From contig QEYB01001654.1 in the NCBI GenBank assembly GCA_017562135.1, forward strand, positions 186,001 through 250,000: a stretch of 64,000 nt of DNA, read 5' to 3'. Made by a program: the position numbers and the translations under genes. The first letter of the stretch is position 1; each line of letters begins with the position of its first letter. Under the pieces are notes generated by a model. The model was not told the origin of the DNA, did not search any database, and saw only the letters and a program-made list of their open reading frames with translations. Below, in pieces: positions 25,080-37,034 of this stretch. Source of the stretch: Dipylidium caninum. Its lineage: Eukaryota; Platyhelminthes; Cestoda; Cyclophyllidea; Dipylidiidae.

Positions 25080-28000
25080 GTTTATTGTTCCTTTAACCAT
25101 CTGCTTCACTCCATCGCCTCTTATTCGTCTGTGTACATGCAATTCAGATTTCAATCAGGAGAAATTTATAAGCGAAAGGAGATGGGCGATCATTTGTGCT
25201 TCTGTGGTGTTCTGGATATGTTTTCTTCTTTTTCATTTCTCCATCTAAACACTATTCTACTGAGGGTTTTTTGTTTATTGTGGGCTGTTTTCCTCTTTGC
25301 CTGGAAGTCATTTCGTATGCCTACCCATTTGCCTTCAGATAGACTCCAGCTCGAAAATGATGCGGCTTGTGACATCAAAATTGATCGTCTTCTCTTCTAT
25401 CTCATGCATCCCTTCTTCGTCTTTTGATTGGGGAAGTAGTTGCTAGCTTTTAAGTGGCATTTGCACGTGGAAGGAGTCTTGTGGTCACACTACAAAAATC
25501 CATATTCGCCGTGGTATAACAACGAAAATAAAGACCAATTTTTCATGGAAAGACCTATCTTGGTTAGTTACTATCATTAAACGAATCGCATAAACCAACC
25601 TCAAGGAGGCCACGAGGATAGTTTGGGGATATTACATTTTTATGGCATTTTTTTTCCTTGTCCCTGGATTTTACAGTTTCCGAAGCTTTGTCTTCGTTAG
25701 GCATACGGAGGCGTTAAATGATTGCGTACAACATCTGTACGTTCTAAATTTGTTAATGCTTTAACCATTGCATTATGTTTCTCCATTATACTAAAATTTC
25801 AGCGATTTATTTACCCTAACTGGTCATTGAGGGTCTTTCCAGTAATTATAATCATGTCGACGGGTATAACCCCAAATATCTTAACTCCTATCCGTGCCTG
25901 ACAAGAGTCAAGAACAGGACCTTCTGGGGGTCCCTAATCTGTTATCACTATGCTAAAGAACTTGGGTACGTTAGCTGTCCTTCGTTTAACACCTGATAGA
26001 TGATAGTTCCAAGTCAAAATTAGCAGTAATGCTGTTACATGATCTTGCTATCTGTTGAAATCTTCCTTTCATCCAAGACTTGTCGTGTTCGTGGTTTTAA
26101 AAAGTGGATGTGTTGGATGTTCTAGAGTCGCCACAATAACGAATTGCTGCGTCAAGGCAAACGATTTATCCATTTAACTGAGATGACACCTTTATGATAG
26201 TTGTGAGGAGGCTATTTTGGCGAACGGAAGCGCTTTGACAGCGACATTCCTGTTGACCCTTTCTGCGATCCTGACATTTTGCCCAGACGACGTGGCCAGA
26301 GCTCAAGGTCACAGAAACGTTTAATGTTATTTTGACGCAATCAATGTCGTTTACTATTCACGCGTTAGTCCTGTCTTTGTTATTGTTACCTGAGGACAAT
26401 AAGTGTCAGAACTCCAAAATTCCTGGCTGCTATGTGAGTTAAGTCAATTAGAACATTTAAACAACTAAAAGTTGTTGCGAGATATTGCTTCAGACGTCCA
26501 TTAACCTATTTTTAGTTCTTTGTCTGTTTACTTGGTCGTGGACAACGTCAATAGACGTTAACAGCAATTGGGTTATTCCCACTGTCTTTCGTGTTTCCAG
26601 CAGTTTAGGTTATGCAAGTTGACCTTCGTACTCGTCTGTTAGCATGAGTGAAAACGTATGTTGCGGATAACATCCAGATATCGCTAAAAATCGAAATACC
26701 CATGTTTCGACAACAAGAACTCTAGCTATCTGCCACATTACAACTAACATCGGTGCATTTTGATTGGTTTTGTCCAGTAGGGGTTTGACAACTGCATAGC
26801 CAATGGAAATGACGCATTTCCCCTCTGCGATGTATTCTTACCTCATAAATGTTCACTGTCTGCGTGAAATGCGCTAAATCTGGAACAACTTCCTCCTCAT
26901 ACACACGTGTGAAGTGGAACTAACTCATATCTCTTCTTTTAATGTAATTTTGAGTTACATTTATTTTAAATTTGGACACGCGACTCCTCAAGATATCCCC
27001 TTCCAATGGAAAACGACCTTAACATTTGATGAGCTATGAGGTCTGCACAGTCAATAAGCATCTCCTCATACTTGCCCAAGATCTTGACACAAAACTACTG
27101 TGCAGCTCTTTACTTTCACCATAATTTGCTTTGATAGAGCTCCTTTCTCCGATGTACGCCCTCCCCTTCACTTAATATCAGTTGGATTTCACTGTTGGTG
27201 GAATGTGACCATAGAACAACAAAGAGGGCTCTCATTAGGCGATTGTTATGCAGAACTGGGTTAAGTAGATTTTTAACAACAACAGAGAAGCCAATCGGAG
27301 ATAGTAAAAAGCACTATACGTTTCCGCGTTGTTATGACGACAGGGAAGCTCACCTAATGGTAGGTGACGTATCATTTTATATTGGTTTGGAGTCGTTACC
27401 TGGCTGCCAGTGTGTCATTTTGCGAAGTTAGACTGGTGGACTGGGCGATCCCCGCCCACGCTGTATCGGCATGAGTATAATTTGTTTGCTTGGTGCTATA
27501 TTCATTAAGCGAAAAGGCTTCTATTTGGTTGCTTTAATGGCTTCCACAAATCATAAAACTTCATTTGAATGGCAGATTATGTGATTGATAAAGAATACGT
27601 ACATTTCCCTAATGACAGGTGTTGACGACTGCACTAGAAGGTAGACATTTGTTAGGCCTAGTGCAAAATGATTAGAAAGGGAATTGATGTTGCGGCTACA
27701 ACTGTCTGTATCCTTCAGACTGCGACAACATTTACTATGTATTCAATCGATCATTGTTCAAAGTTAGCATTTCCCATAGGCATAGCAACATTTCAAGTTT
27801 ATGGCTCCTTAAATCAGTTCGACAAATGTAAACACTATGATGCAACGTCGTTACTTCCAGTCGTGGAAACAATTGCGAAGACCTGTCCCCCTGTATGGAA
27901 GGTGGATAAATATTAACGGTCTCGCCAGTGTTCTTTATATTAAATAATGTTTGAAATAACGCGAATCTTTGGATTCTGGACATTCGAGTCCACCCGCTCT

Positions 28001-31000
28001 GTCCTGCTAACATTGAAAAGGGCTCACGTGGGTTTGGCCACTTCGAGTCGTGTAAAGAGGCAAAATTGGGGAAAAATAATCAGCAGACGAAATGACATCA
28101 CCCATTTTAGTGCTCTCCTTATCAAGAGCTATCGACACGATTGGTATAAACAAGGCGTGAACCATTGCGTTTAACTGCATTGGAATGCAAGCCAAAGTCC
28201 GTATGAGCGATACTAGTATTTTCACATGCCGCACGCTTGTTAAATCGTAAATCAGCTGTAAAACTTCCAATGAGTCCACCCATTCACTCCAGGTTAATCG
28301 CCATCATGAACTACGCCCTACTACCCATTTCAAACCGATAAACTACCGTGTCATAATAGCCTGAGTCCGTTAACCCGATATCCAAAATCACATTCACATT
28401 AGTCCAATAATAAGCACCAAGTAAAATGCATATTGTGAGTGTCAAAAATGGTATACGTGTGAGTCAGCAATTGAGAATAATATTCAGGGAAATTGGAGAT
28501 TTAGCAATCTTGCCTGTAAAGCAAAGGTGGGTGGATCGCAGTCCCTCTCACAACGCGATTTTATTTGCAGTTCAGTGCCCCTACATCAAATACTCCACGT
28601 GGTAGCGATGTAGTCATACTAGAGCTTCTGTGACTCACTCCCTTATTTTGTGACATTATCTGGTCCGATTCATGAAATCCAAAGTTGAGGTCTTATCCGA
28701 ATAACAAGACTACCTTTCACCTATAGTTAAATGAATATGGGAATTCATGAGATCGATCATTATTCGTACTTAAGGAATCTCCAGAGAATGTAATGCTCAT
28801 CCTTATTATTTAAATCACTCTACTATATATACACTTTTCTCAGCCTATGCCTAATCAACATCCCTCCTGCCCTTTTCCACTGTCTCGGTATTTCGCAAAA
28901 TGAATTTCTGCTCCAAACGTCCCTCTTATCTGTCTGATCCGAAGCCTTGTATCAACCCCAAAATCCATGCGAATGTATCTGTTGGGGGAAGATTGACGTC
29001 ATTCCTACCACACATGACTACGTCATTGTGCGGAGGTCACGTGGAGACAAAATCCTTCTTCGCGCTAAGTCCTAAAAAAGTTTTGTAAAATATGCTATTC
29101 TCTCTAACATTATTTACTTGGGTCTACGTGTTCACACACGGGGAACACACTTATAAAGTACCCCCGAAAAAGTAGGTGTAATAAACTGGATAATGTTTCA
29201 ATCTTCGCAGAAACATAATTTCATATTGTGGTAAAACATCACAATTGCCTAATTTGTGGTGATATGAGGCGGTATAAACTACGATTACAAGGATATAAAA
29301 CTTATGCATCCCCTGATATCCGTCATCCTCCGCAAAATTTCAAATTAACATCTCATCAGGCCCTCGTGATAATGCATAGTTGCCTTTTGTTACCCACCGC
29401 CATCATACCTTGAGGCAAATTCGTGTGTATTTTACACTTTTATCGGTTCCTAGTTCTATTAATTTTCTCTACGTCAATCTTTCTGTGGCGGTTTTGGCAA
29501 TTTACTCTGGCTGAGGAGAAGATGACTATGAAGGTACTGTTATTTGTGGCCTGTTTCCGTCCGTCTAGTAGAGGGAAGTACTCTGGCTAAAACTCGGCTA
29601 TCGGATGAGTTACTCTCATTAGCATATTAGACCTTATATCCACACTTGTCCACTGTATCAAATACTCTCGGGCACTTGTTTTAATTTGCAAGAGTTGTAA
29701 TTGAGCACAGTTAAAAGTATTTTCGTTTCATGGGCTCTGATGAAGATCCGCCGTGCATCTCATAACAGGCGCAGTATCATATGAAGGCCCTAGATGCCAC
29801 TCCTAATAGCTGTGCTTAGTGCCTCTACGGACTTCATTCTTCTGCCACACCTTTTTCCTCCGAAGTTACTGGCTACGCGCTTAGGCAGAAATGAGTAATT
29901 CTTCAAGAAATTCTCAAACGTCTTCCAGACTAGATATCTCAACAATCCAAGGTTTTGTTACTTTTGGAGTAAAAGTAGTATAAGTTATTTGCAACTGGCG
30001 GTTACGATTTTTACAAATAACTTACTCGTACTCTTTTAAGTGTTACTCTGATAAAGATAGCCTTCTTGTGTGGTCGTACAGTTTAATGGAAGCAAAAAAA
30101 TACTGTAATAAAGCATGACAATTATAATGTCATAAAACCAACTTTCATAAGAAGTAGTAAAGTAACTGAATCACTGTTATGTAATAGTTACTTGTTCAAC
30201 TGCGACACTGATATGTTAAAGTGCCCCCATTTGTATGAAAATGGTAAATCTCAATGCTTGTTACACCGTCCTTCCTTAAATGCATCCGCATATTCAGGTG
30301 CGATGACATCAAAGCGACTACGGGGTGAGGAGGTTACTGAAGGTTTAATTATGATAACTCAAATATAACTACAAAGACTCGGAGGATAACAAAAAACTAG
30401 GACGTACAAATGATAACTCGTACAGTCGTACATAAACTGACTAGTTAACCTCCTCTAGAGCCCATTCTGAGCTCTCTACATCGAAACATATCTGTGGATT
30501 AACCGAAATATCCAGTAGAGTGGTGTGCAGAGAAACATGCTTGGCTTGAAACACCGTGCCGTCTGGGTTAGTCACAAGTTACCTATGATTGAAATTGTTA
30601 CTGAAGCACGCATCCAAACGTATATTTTTACTCCAATCTCTTTTCTTACATAATAGTACTGGAATTCAAATAAAAATTGCTTTAGCTTACTTTTGCAAGC
30701 TAAAACGCAGGTTTTGGACAAAAACGCTATGCGCGGCCACATGAGCGCAATACCAGCCGAGGAGGTTAACTGCGTATGATGCAACGCACAAAGCACGTTG
30801 AGGACATCATGTCGTGGAAATAGTTGCAAATAAAAGGCGCATCTCTCTCGTTTGTGCTTATTTTTGCCACGCCATGATCGCTGGAAGTGGAGGTGGCAAT
30901 GGAGGAGGGGTCACCAATCCAGCTCGCGATTTTACTTCCACAAAAGTTGAGTACGTGCATCATACAACGTCTTGCTGGCATTACACACCTCACTCACTGT

Positions 31001-31210
31001 CTGTCAATAGCCTCTTGTTTATATTTTTTAATAAATGAACCCTTTGTTTCGTACGTTCATGAGTTTTTTGGGTAGTTTTCGATTTTAATAATTTTTCTGC
31101 TTACATTCTTTCCACATAGACCAGTGCTCATACAACCAACGTGTTTTTGCGGGTGTTGCAACATTCATCAAAATTCGGCTCACTCCGCAAATAAGGCACA
31201 TACGCAAAGG
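25080..31210. other. Gene-poor stretch of about 6 kb
   Basis: After the GPCPD1 stop I find no exon with recognisable homology on either strand. Small open frames (for example 27195-27431 and 28900-29088, both plus) lack supporting splice sites or known motifs. The ATG at 28900 has an AT-rich TATATATA-like run about 75 bases upstream, so a lineage-specific microgene is possible but not supported. No intact transposon, inverted repeat or tandem array was seen. A Gly-rich frame at 30870-30945 (plus) is also unassigned. Confidence 0.35.
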
Positions 31211-32629
31211 ATGAGTAGAACGAGCGGAAAACAATCACAAGTACTTTCTTTTCCCGACTCTAAGTCTCCCGTGGGTATTTAGCTTGCACAATTACTCCTA
31301 CATCCGTTGTATATAATGAACTACCTTTGCCATTTTATTGCGGATAGATTTCGAGTTTCAACGAAAGTCGACGGATCAACATTACCTCGTCGAGTGCAAC
31401 CACATGGAATCCTGAATTCCATTTTCCGGGTTATCCAGGATTTAAGAGCAATGAGGTGACTTACTAAGTTACGCGTTTACTTCAACATTGACAGCGAGGT
31501 AGTACACTGATCGTTGGACATTATTTTCCATCCATGGAAGTCTCCAAGTCTTTCGGCCATGATATGATCCATGATATGATATTACCTGAGTAATACTAAA
31601 AAATTCATTCTATCACGGCGGAAGCTGATTTCGTGCGGATGTAATAGTATTTCCTAGACGGAATCTTGTTCGCATCATCTTCGATATCTAGAAATCGTTG
31701 TTGGCTTCCTTTCCCGCTAATCACCATTCTGTGAAAACAATTCTTTTGCGGCATGTAACTCATGGCCTCATTAATATTTTTAGACGCAGCAACAACCGGT
31801 GGGTCAGATGCCTCAACAACACTGCTGTTTCCCTCCCATGATAAACGGTGGCAGTGTAGAGATCGTAAAAGTTGGCGAAGGTATGTGTCAATAGTTATTA
31901 GTACTAACGAAATTTTTCATTCTCTGTTATAGGACCACCTCTTACATGGGCTGATCTACAAAAACACGGTGAATTTTCATGGAGTACCTAACGCTTTCCT
32001 AAACATAAAGAGATTGTGTTCTTAAAACCTCATTTTATGTCCTTTTTAAAGGAGCGATCCCATTCCCCGATGGAGATGACTGGGCAATGCCAATCCAATC
32101 ACAAAGATCACAATCAATCCAACAGCCGAGTCAATTACCATCGCAAAAATGCAATTCCTGGAAGATATTCAACACCTCTGAGCCTAAGCGTACACCTATT
32201 TCCGATTACAATAATTGGTCACAACGAAAGAAGTCACCACAACAAGCGTGTGATGTGCCACATGATTTCATGGTCCATCAGTCATCGTCAACGTCGACAA
32301 ATGGAACTCATTCTAAGCCTCTGGTCTCGGGAATGGGTTGTTCCTGTGATCAGGCAAAATTAACCACAACTACTGCCCAAACAGAGTCTTCTACTAATTA
32401 TCATCTGCATCATCACCATCCAATGATATTGACCCCCTATGCATACAATCACTGTCCTTGCGGTGGCCAGAATTTTAACGCAGAATCATGGCAAAATGTG
32501 GATGAGACGAACGGCGGTACAGCGTGGAGACATGGTCAACATACTCAACAAAAGAAATTCAGTCTGCCTCCTGCTAGTCATCACTCACCAGAGCAACGTA
32601 CCAGCTACCGTGCTAAACGTGTCTACTGA
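31211..32629 (+). CDS. Orphan four-exon Gln/Ser/His-rich protein
   Basis: I do not recognise this protein. Four exons join in phase: 31211-31240, 31784-31880, 31933-31983 and 32052-32629, giving 251 residues. All donors are GT and acceptors AG, and the two internal introns are 52 and 68 nt. The start is MSRTSGKQSQ, followed by a Gln-rich piece and CCFPPMINGG. The best ordered block is VEIVKVGEGPPLTWADLQKH, then AIPFPDGDDW; this may be a small folded domain. The rest is low complexity, rich in Ser, Gln and Thr, with a four-His run (HLHHHH) and the Cys pairs CSC and CPC. There is no signal peptide or membrane segment, so it is probably intracellular and largely disordered. AATAAA follows 132 bases after the stop. 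The first exon is the least certain. Confidence 0.6.
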
Positions 32630-32760
32630 ATAATAACTCCGATGGTTATGCGAATACTAATTTCTAACCTGATTTTAAACTTTCAACCTTTTCCTTACTT
32701 TCTAAGTGCTTCATCTAAACACGTAGAGTGACTGTTGCCACTTTCGAATCCTAATAAGGC

Positions 32761-32766
32761 AATAAA
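32761..32766 (+). terminator. Poly(A) signal for the orphan four-exon gene
   Basis: AATAAA, 132 bases downstream of the stop codon at 32629, on the same strand. Confidence 0.5.
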
Positions 32767-34321
32767 GTGGTCACTTGCTAAAACCACTCGATTAACCCTT
32801 AACTTGAGAAAGCTGTCAGACGGGAGGAATTTGTCTAAATTCTGATTTACTCGGTACGCGAACAATTTTCATCACTACTATCCTCAACGAAGGTAGGAGG
32901 CGGCTAGTGTGTGGGCGACTTCAATTTTGTGTTGTTATTTGTGAGAAAGGCATTTATAGAAGGTAGAGGCGGAAAGTGTGATTAAACTCCATTGAGGTTT
33001 GAGTCAACGTGATTGTAGTCTTAGGATTTTTCCAAATTTAGTATGGGGGCGTGTGAGGCACAAATGACAGCCCTGTTAAGTCACACACTTTAGCCGTTAA
33101 ATGATATTTGACCAAGTCACTCACATACACGCGCTTCCAAAAAATCCACCCAATGTTGGTTTTTTTAGGAAATATACGTTGACGATGTAGATTTTCATAA
33201 ACAAGGCTCACATGATCCAAGCCATTGTGTTTAAGCAGTGGTTGCGAGAGTATGACCTCAAACTGATAATTCGGAAGAACTGGGACGAGGATAACTTTGT
33301 TTGTGTGTTCTATGAGGACAAAAATATTCATTCTTCAATGAGAAGCGAAAACGTTGAATTCATTGTCACATTTCGTACAGTACATGTCAGACAAAATGAG
33401 GGTACTAACAAAAATTGGATGTTGGAGATAGACCGCTCCTTCAAATCGGTGAAGTAAATCTACCACATTCTCTCCCAATCTCCGTCCCATTCCATCCATT
33501 TTCCATCATTGTTACGCGTTTATCACAAGGCCACAAGAGTACAGGAGGTGGGCAGTTGCTGAATTTACAGTAAGAAGAGGTGCTAATGAAACTAATCTTT
33601 TTCAAGCGAATTATTCTTTGAATGTGCCACCTACTTCAGTGTTCACCTAGGTTATAACCAAGACACTTAACAATAAGCGCATGGTTCAATAAATTAGGGT
33701 TTATTTTCCTTTCTGTAATTAGGTGACTTTTGCTTTCACTTACAGATCTTTGTCATACACCAAGTTCAGTAAATGCGTTGACAAGCAGGAAAACTCGACG
33801 CTGTTTCCACCATCTAATTGCCCATCAGAAAGTTGAAAGGTATGTCTAATAGTTGAGGTTAAAAGAATTTGGCTTTCTTTTCCCACTCTATTTTATTCCC
33901 CATTTTCCCATTTATCGACTCAATTTGGAGTGATGAAAACTAGTCTCTTGGTTATGCAACTTTTTTCGAGCTTCTTTGATTTTATACTTAGTATCAAAAT
34001 TGTCTGAACCCTGTGTGGGTTTTCCAGTTAGCTTTATCTTTTACCGGCCCGTCGTGGCATGTGATGGCGCCCATTATTAGAGTGTCAGACTCTCTCCAAA
34101 CAACCGTCGATTTTATGCATTAACACCTCTTTGGCTCCTAACTACGAAGGATTCGTAGAATTTTTATTTATTGAAAAGGCTTGAATTGTTGTTGGGACCC
34201 CATTAGTTTGGCCTATAATTGACTGACGTTGCTCCCTTATTCAGACATACCAATTCTCATAGCGTGCATAGCAGGTCAGCCTTTGAAAATCTACAAGAAG
34301 GACGCATAAATGTTTGTCATA
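32767..34321. other. Intergenic, nothing recognised
   Basis: Contains overlapping open frames on both strands (33038-33331 minus, 33212-33457 plus) without known motifs or splice partners. No repeat or RNA gene could be supported. Confidence 0.3.
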
Positions 34322-34327
34322 TTTATT
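34322..34327 (-). terminator. Poly(A) signal for Cys-rich gene 1
   Basis: TTTATT on the plus strand reads AATAAA on the minus strand, about 80 bases after the stop codon of the minus-strand Cys-rich gene. Confidence 0.5.
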
Positions 34328-34406
34328 TTGGCGTCAAAAGCAACACAAGTCATAAATTTGTGTAGACAGGGATGTCATACTGGGAGTAAGGAAGAAAAGC
34401 AGTCGT

Positions 34407-34714
34407 TTAACAACATCCATATCCTCCGCCATAACGGTAGGGTGCAAATGGACCATTGTTGCACCAGCCGTGAGGAGGCACGAAGTTGCTTCCGCACGTT
34501 ATCCATGAACTAGAACATAAACGAATATACATGACTCGGTTGTTCTTCTTACACACATACACACGTTGTGGGGTTGGGAGCCTTAAAGTATACTGTTTCA
34601 ATAGAGCGGGACGTATGGGTGGATTATAACTTACTGCCCCGGGAAGAAACCGCAGGGATCTGTTACATAGTCAGAACACACGGTTCTACAGCAGCATCCG
34701 CAACCGCAGTTCAT
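34407..34714 (-). CDS. Small Cys/Gly-rich protein 1 (60 residues, two exons)
   Basis: Tiny two-exon gene too short for ordinary gene finders. Exon 1 is 34635-34714 and exon 2 is 34407-34509. The donor GTAAGT and an acceptor ending TTCTAG are good, and the phase matches exactly (80 + 103 nt). The protein starts MNCGCGCCCRTVCSDYV and ends YRYGGGYGCC. It has 10 cysteines in 60 residues, 7 of them in the first 21. There is no signal peptide. Each exon carries part of the Cys-rich character, which argues against a chance frame. Family unknown; it could be a metal-binding or structural (eggshell, cuticle-like or sperm) protein. A second Cys-rich exon lies 1.5 kb away on the other strand, so they may be related. 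Confidence 0.6.
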
Positions 34715-36228
34715 ACTGAAGTCTTTGGGACGATTTCACCGATTTCGCAGAACTTATATATACCTTTGCAAGTGAACGGTAATGCGCAATTTCCGGTCTT
34801 CACATACGCAGTTTTCTTGATTTTCTCACTTTTTCAAAGAAAATATTGCTATCCCGACTTTAGTTTGGGTCTAAAACCCTATAAACAAATGAAGACTGGA
34901 TTGACTCATGCGTACACTTTAGTATTTTCGTTACGTTCAAACCAACAAAATGGACTGCTGTTTAAGTAAACACAACTAACTCTAACACTTTTAGGAAGAT
35001 TAAGTCGTTGTAATCACTGCTAGCAGTGGGATTTCCATAATGGGAGAGATTGACTATTAACGGTGGCATAGACACAACGATCTAAGTTATTATTCTTGTC
35101 TCTGAAGATTTTGGAGTCTGCTGATTATTTCAGGGTAAGATGCAACCTACTTCATCAACTGGACTCTGATTCAACTTATGCAGTTGCATAAGTAATCCTT
35201 TTATGGTCAAAAATCTGACTGAAATCAAGACAATTACTTGCCAATTGCTCAAGAGATTATAATAAATACAGAGCTTAACGAGACCATGTGTGTATTTCAA
35301 AGCTATCCCGAATAATCAGTCTGCTTCATATTTAGCCACTAGGTGCAATAAACATATCATGAGCTGATTATAAAGTAACATTTTTGAGGATCTGATTGTA
35401 TCTGGACCGAGCCACCGTCTGTTAGCGATGCCTTTAAAATCCTTATTTCTATGGCATTACGTGTTTGTGGTACCTTCGTTAAGGATTTAGATAATCATGA
35501 GATGCCACTAAATAGTCCATGTCAAATGATGGAACTCGCATCTACTTCCTTACATGACCACTCATGTTGTCGCTCAGAACTTTTTTACAGAAATGTGTTT
35601 ACGTTGTCTTTGTCAACGTTAAGCTACCACTGAAGCCGAATAAAAGAATAATGGAGAAATCATAATCTCAGTTAGAAGTTGTAAAAAATCATAAGGCGAT
35701 TTAATAGATGGAAGGCTCATTAATTTAAACATGAATTTTGACGCTTTTTTTGGTATAACATCTTTTGTAATCTAAATTTGGATGAAAGCTCAACGTGTCG
35801 GACCCGTGACCTCAGAGAGAAAACGTCCTGCATCCTGCAACTGCGAATGTAAGACGCGTAATTTGTCCTCGTAATAACGAACTCAGCCGCGAATATAAAA
35901 TAGACGTCTTTGAGATACTCACTCACTGTTTCCTTGTCTTCTTTCTCGCAGTCACCACTATGTGCAGCACTGGACAATGCACTCGCCTTGGTGCAGACCC
36001 TAATGTTGTTTATCCCGTTAAGTAGGTTATAATTTAGTTTTTTCATCGTTTCACTGAGTTCTTTAAGTTAGTCTCTATTACTCTTGGGTACCTTTACTTC
36101 AATTTACTTGTCATGCATTTAAACTGCACAGTGGGAAGTCAATCTATGTCTCCTTTAATACTGTGAGAAATTACAGGCACATTGATACAACCTCCAGTGC
36201 TTACACTTCTTTGTTCTCTTTCCTATAG

Positions 36229-36406
36229 GGCTACTACCTGCTGTAAAACTCGCTACACAGTACTGAGACCCGAATACTATGAGTGCACTCGCTGCTACGA
36301 AACTTGTACACCTTGCAATGTGCCATGCGCTCCGAATAACTCGCCATGCGCCACTGCCTGCGGACCACAGATGTGTTGCGGCGGCGGTGGTGGCTGTTGC
36401 CGTTAA
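36229..36406 (+). CDS. Small Cys-rich protein 2, last exon
   Basis: A coding exon follows an acceptor ending CCTATAG and runs to a TAA at 36404-36406. It reads ATTCCKTRYTVLRPEYY, then a run of C-x-x-C type pairs (CTRCYETCTPC, CNVPC), ending MCCGGGGGCCR: 14 cysteines in 58 residues plus a five-Gly run. The first exon is unresolved. A candidate at 35961 starts MCSTGQCTRLGADP but its obvious donor gives the wrong phase. AATAAA at 36535-36540 supports a real 3' end. The Cys- and Gly-rich end resembles the minus-strand gene at 34.5 kb; whether they are paralogues is inference. Function unknown. Confidence 0.5.
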
Positions 36407-36534
36407 CAGTCGACTGGCCTTGTTGCTAACTGCTTACTTGACAAGTCTCTCACAACAGTTCCTCCTTTCGAGTATTTGACTAACTGAGCCTTTATCACAT
36501 GAATGTTCAGTGTGTTCATTTTAAAATAGAAGAA

Positions 36535-36540
36535 AATAAA
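36535..36540 (+). terminator. Poly(A) signal for Cys-rich gene 2
   Basis: AATAAA 129 bases after the stop codon at 36406. Confidence 0.5.
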
Positions 36541-36951
36541 TATATGTTATGAGGACTTGTAAGTTGTGGTGTTTATTCCGTTGATGGCCTTAACAACCAC
36601 GAATTTTGTAGACATCACTTTGGCACGTGTTGCAGACTACCCTTATGCCATTTCAGGCATCAACAATTTGGTCCTAAGATAGCATGCGTACAACGCAAGT
36701 CACTCTAGTAATTTAATGTAGCATACATCGAGAATGATTTCTCCATCTTCTTTCTCCCCAAATTCTCAAACGTTCAACATTGCTCAGAAAATAAGTGATA
36801 TTATCTTACGCACAAAGAGACTGAGGATTTCAGGATAAATTCAACGTGCTGATACTGCTGAGGGGTGGAAAGTAGTAAAATTGAGAGGCTCACAATTTAA
36901 CCAGCTTTCCTTTAAATGTTATCGAGTGAGGTAAGGAATAAGTCAAAGCCC

Positions 36952-36957
36952 TTTATT
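36952..36957 (-). terminator. Poly(A) signal for the EGF/LamG gene
   Basis: Plus-strand TTTATT reads AATAAA on the minus strand, 78 bases after the stop codon of the EGF/LamG gene. Confidence 0.5.
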
Positions 36958-37034
36958 TGATTATAGATATTGTGTTGAAAATGCAATGAAATAATAAGCT
37001 CCTCTTTGGCTCCCCAATGGCAACTCATGTATTA

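Noticed and set aside
28900..29088. 62-residue frame with a TATATATA-like run upstream
   Set aside because: No splice sites, homology or poly(A) signal nearby; length is within chance expectation.
31556..31584. Short tandem repeat around ATGATATGATCC
   Set aside because: Only about two copies; too short to call a repeat feature.
33038..33457. Overlapping frames on both strands (97 and 81 residues)
   Set aside because: Neither shows a known motif, and mutual overlap suggests chance openness.
34041..34120. tRNA-like string near ATTAGAGTGTCAGACTCT
   Set aside because: The middle looks like a tRNA anticodon arm, but I could not fold matching acceptor and T arms; possibly a tRNA-derived SINE fragment, not supported.
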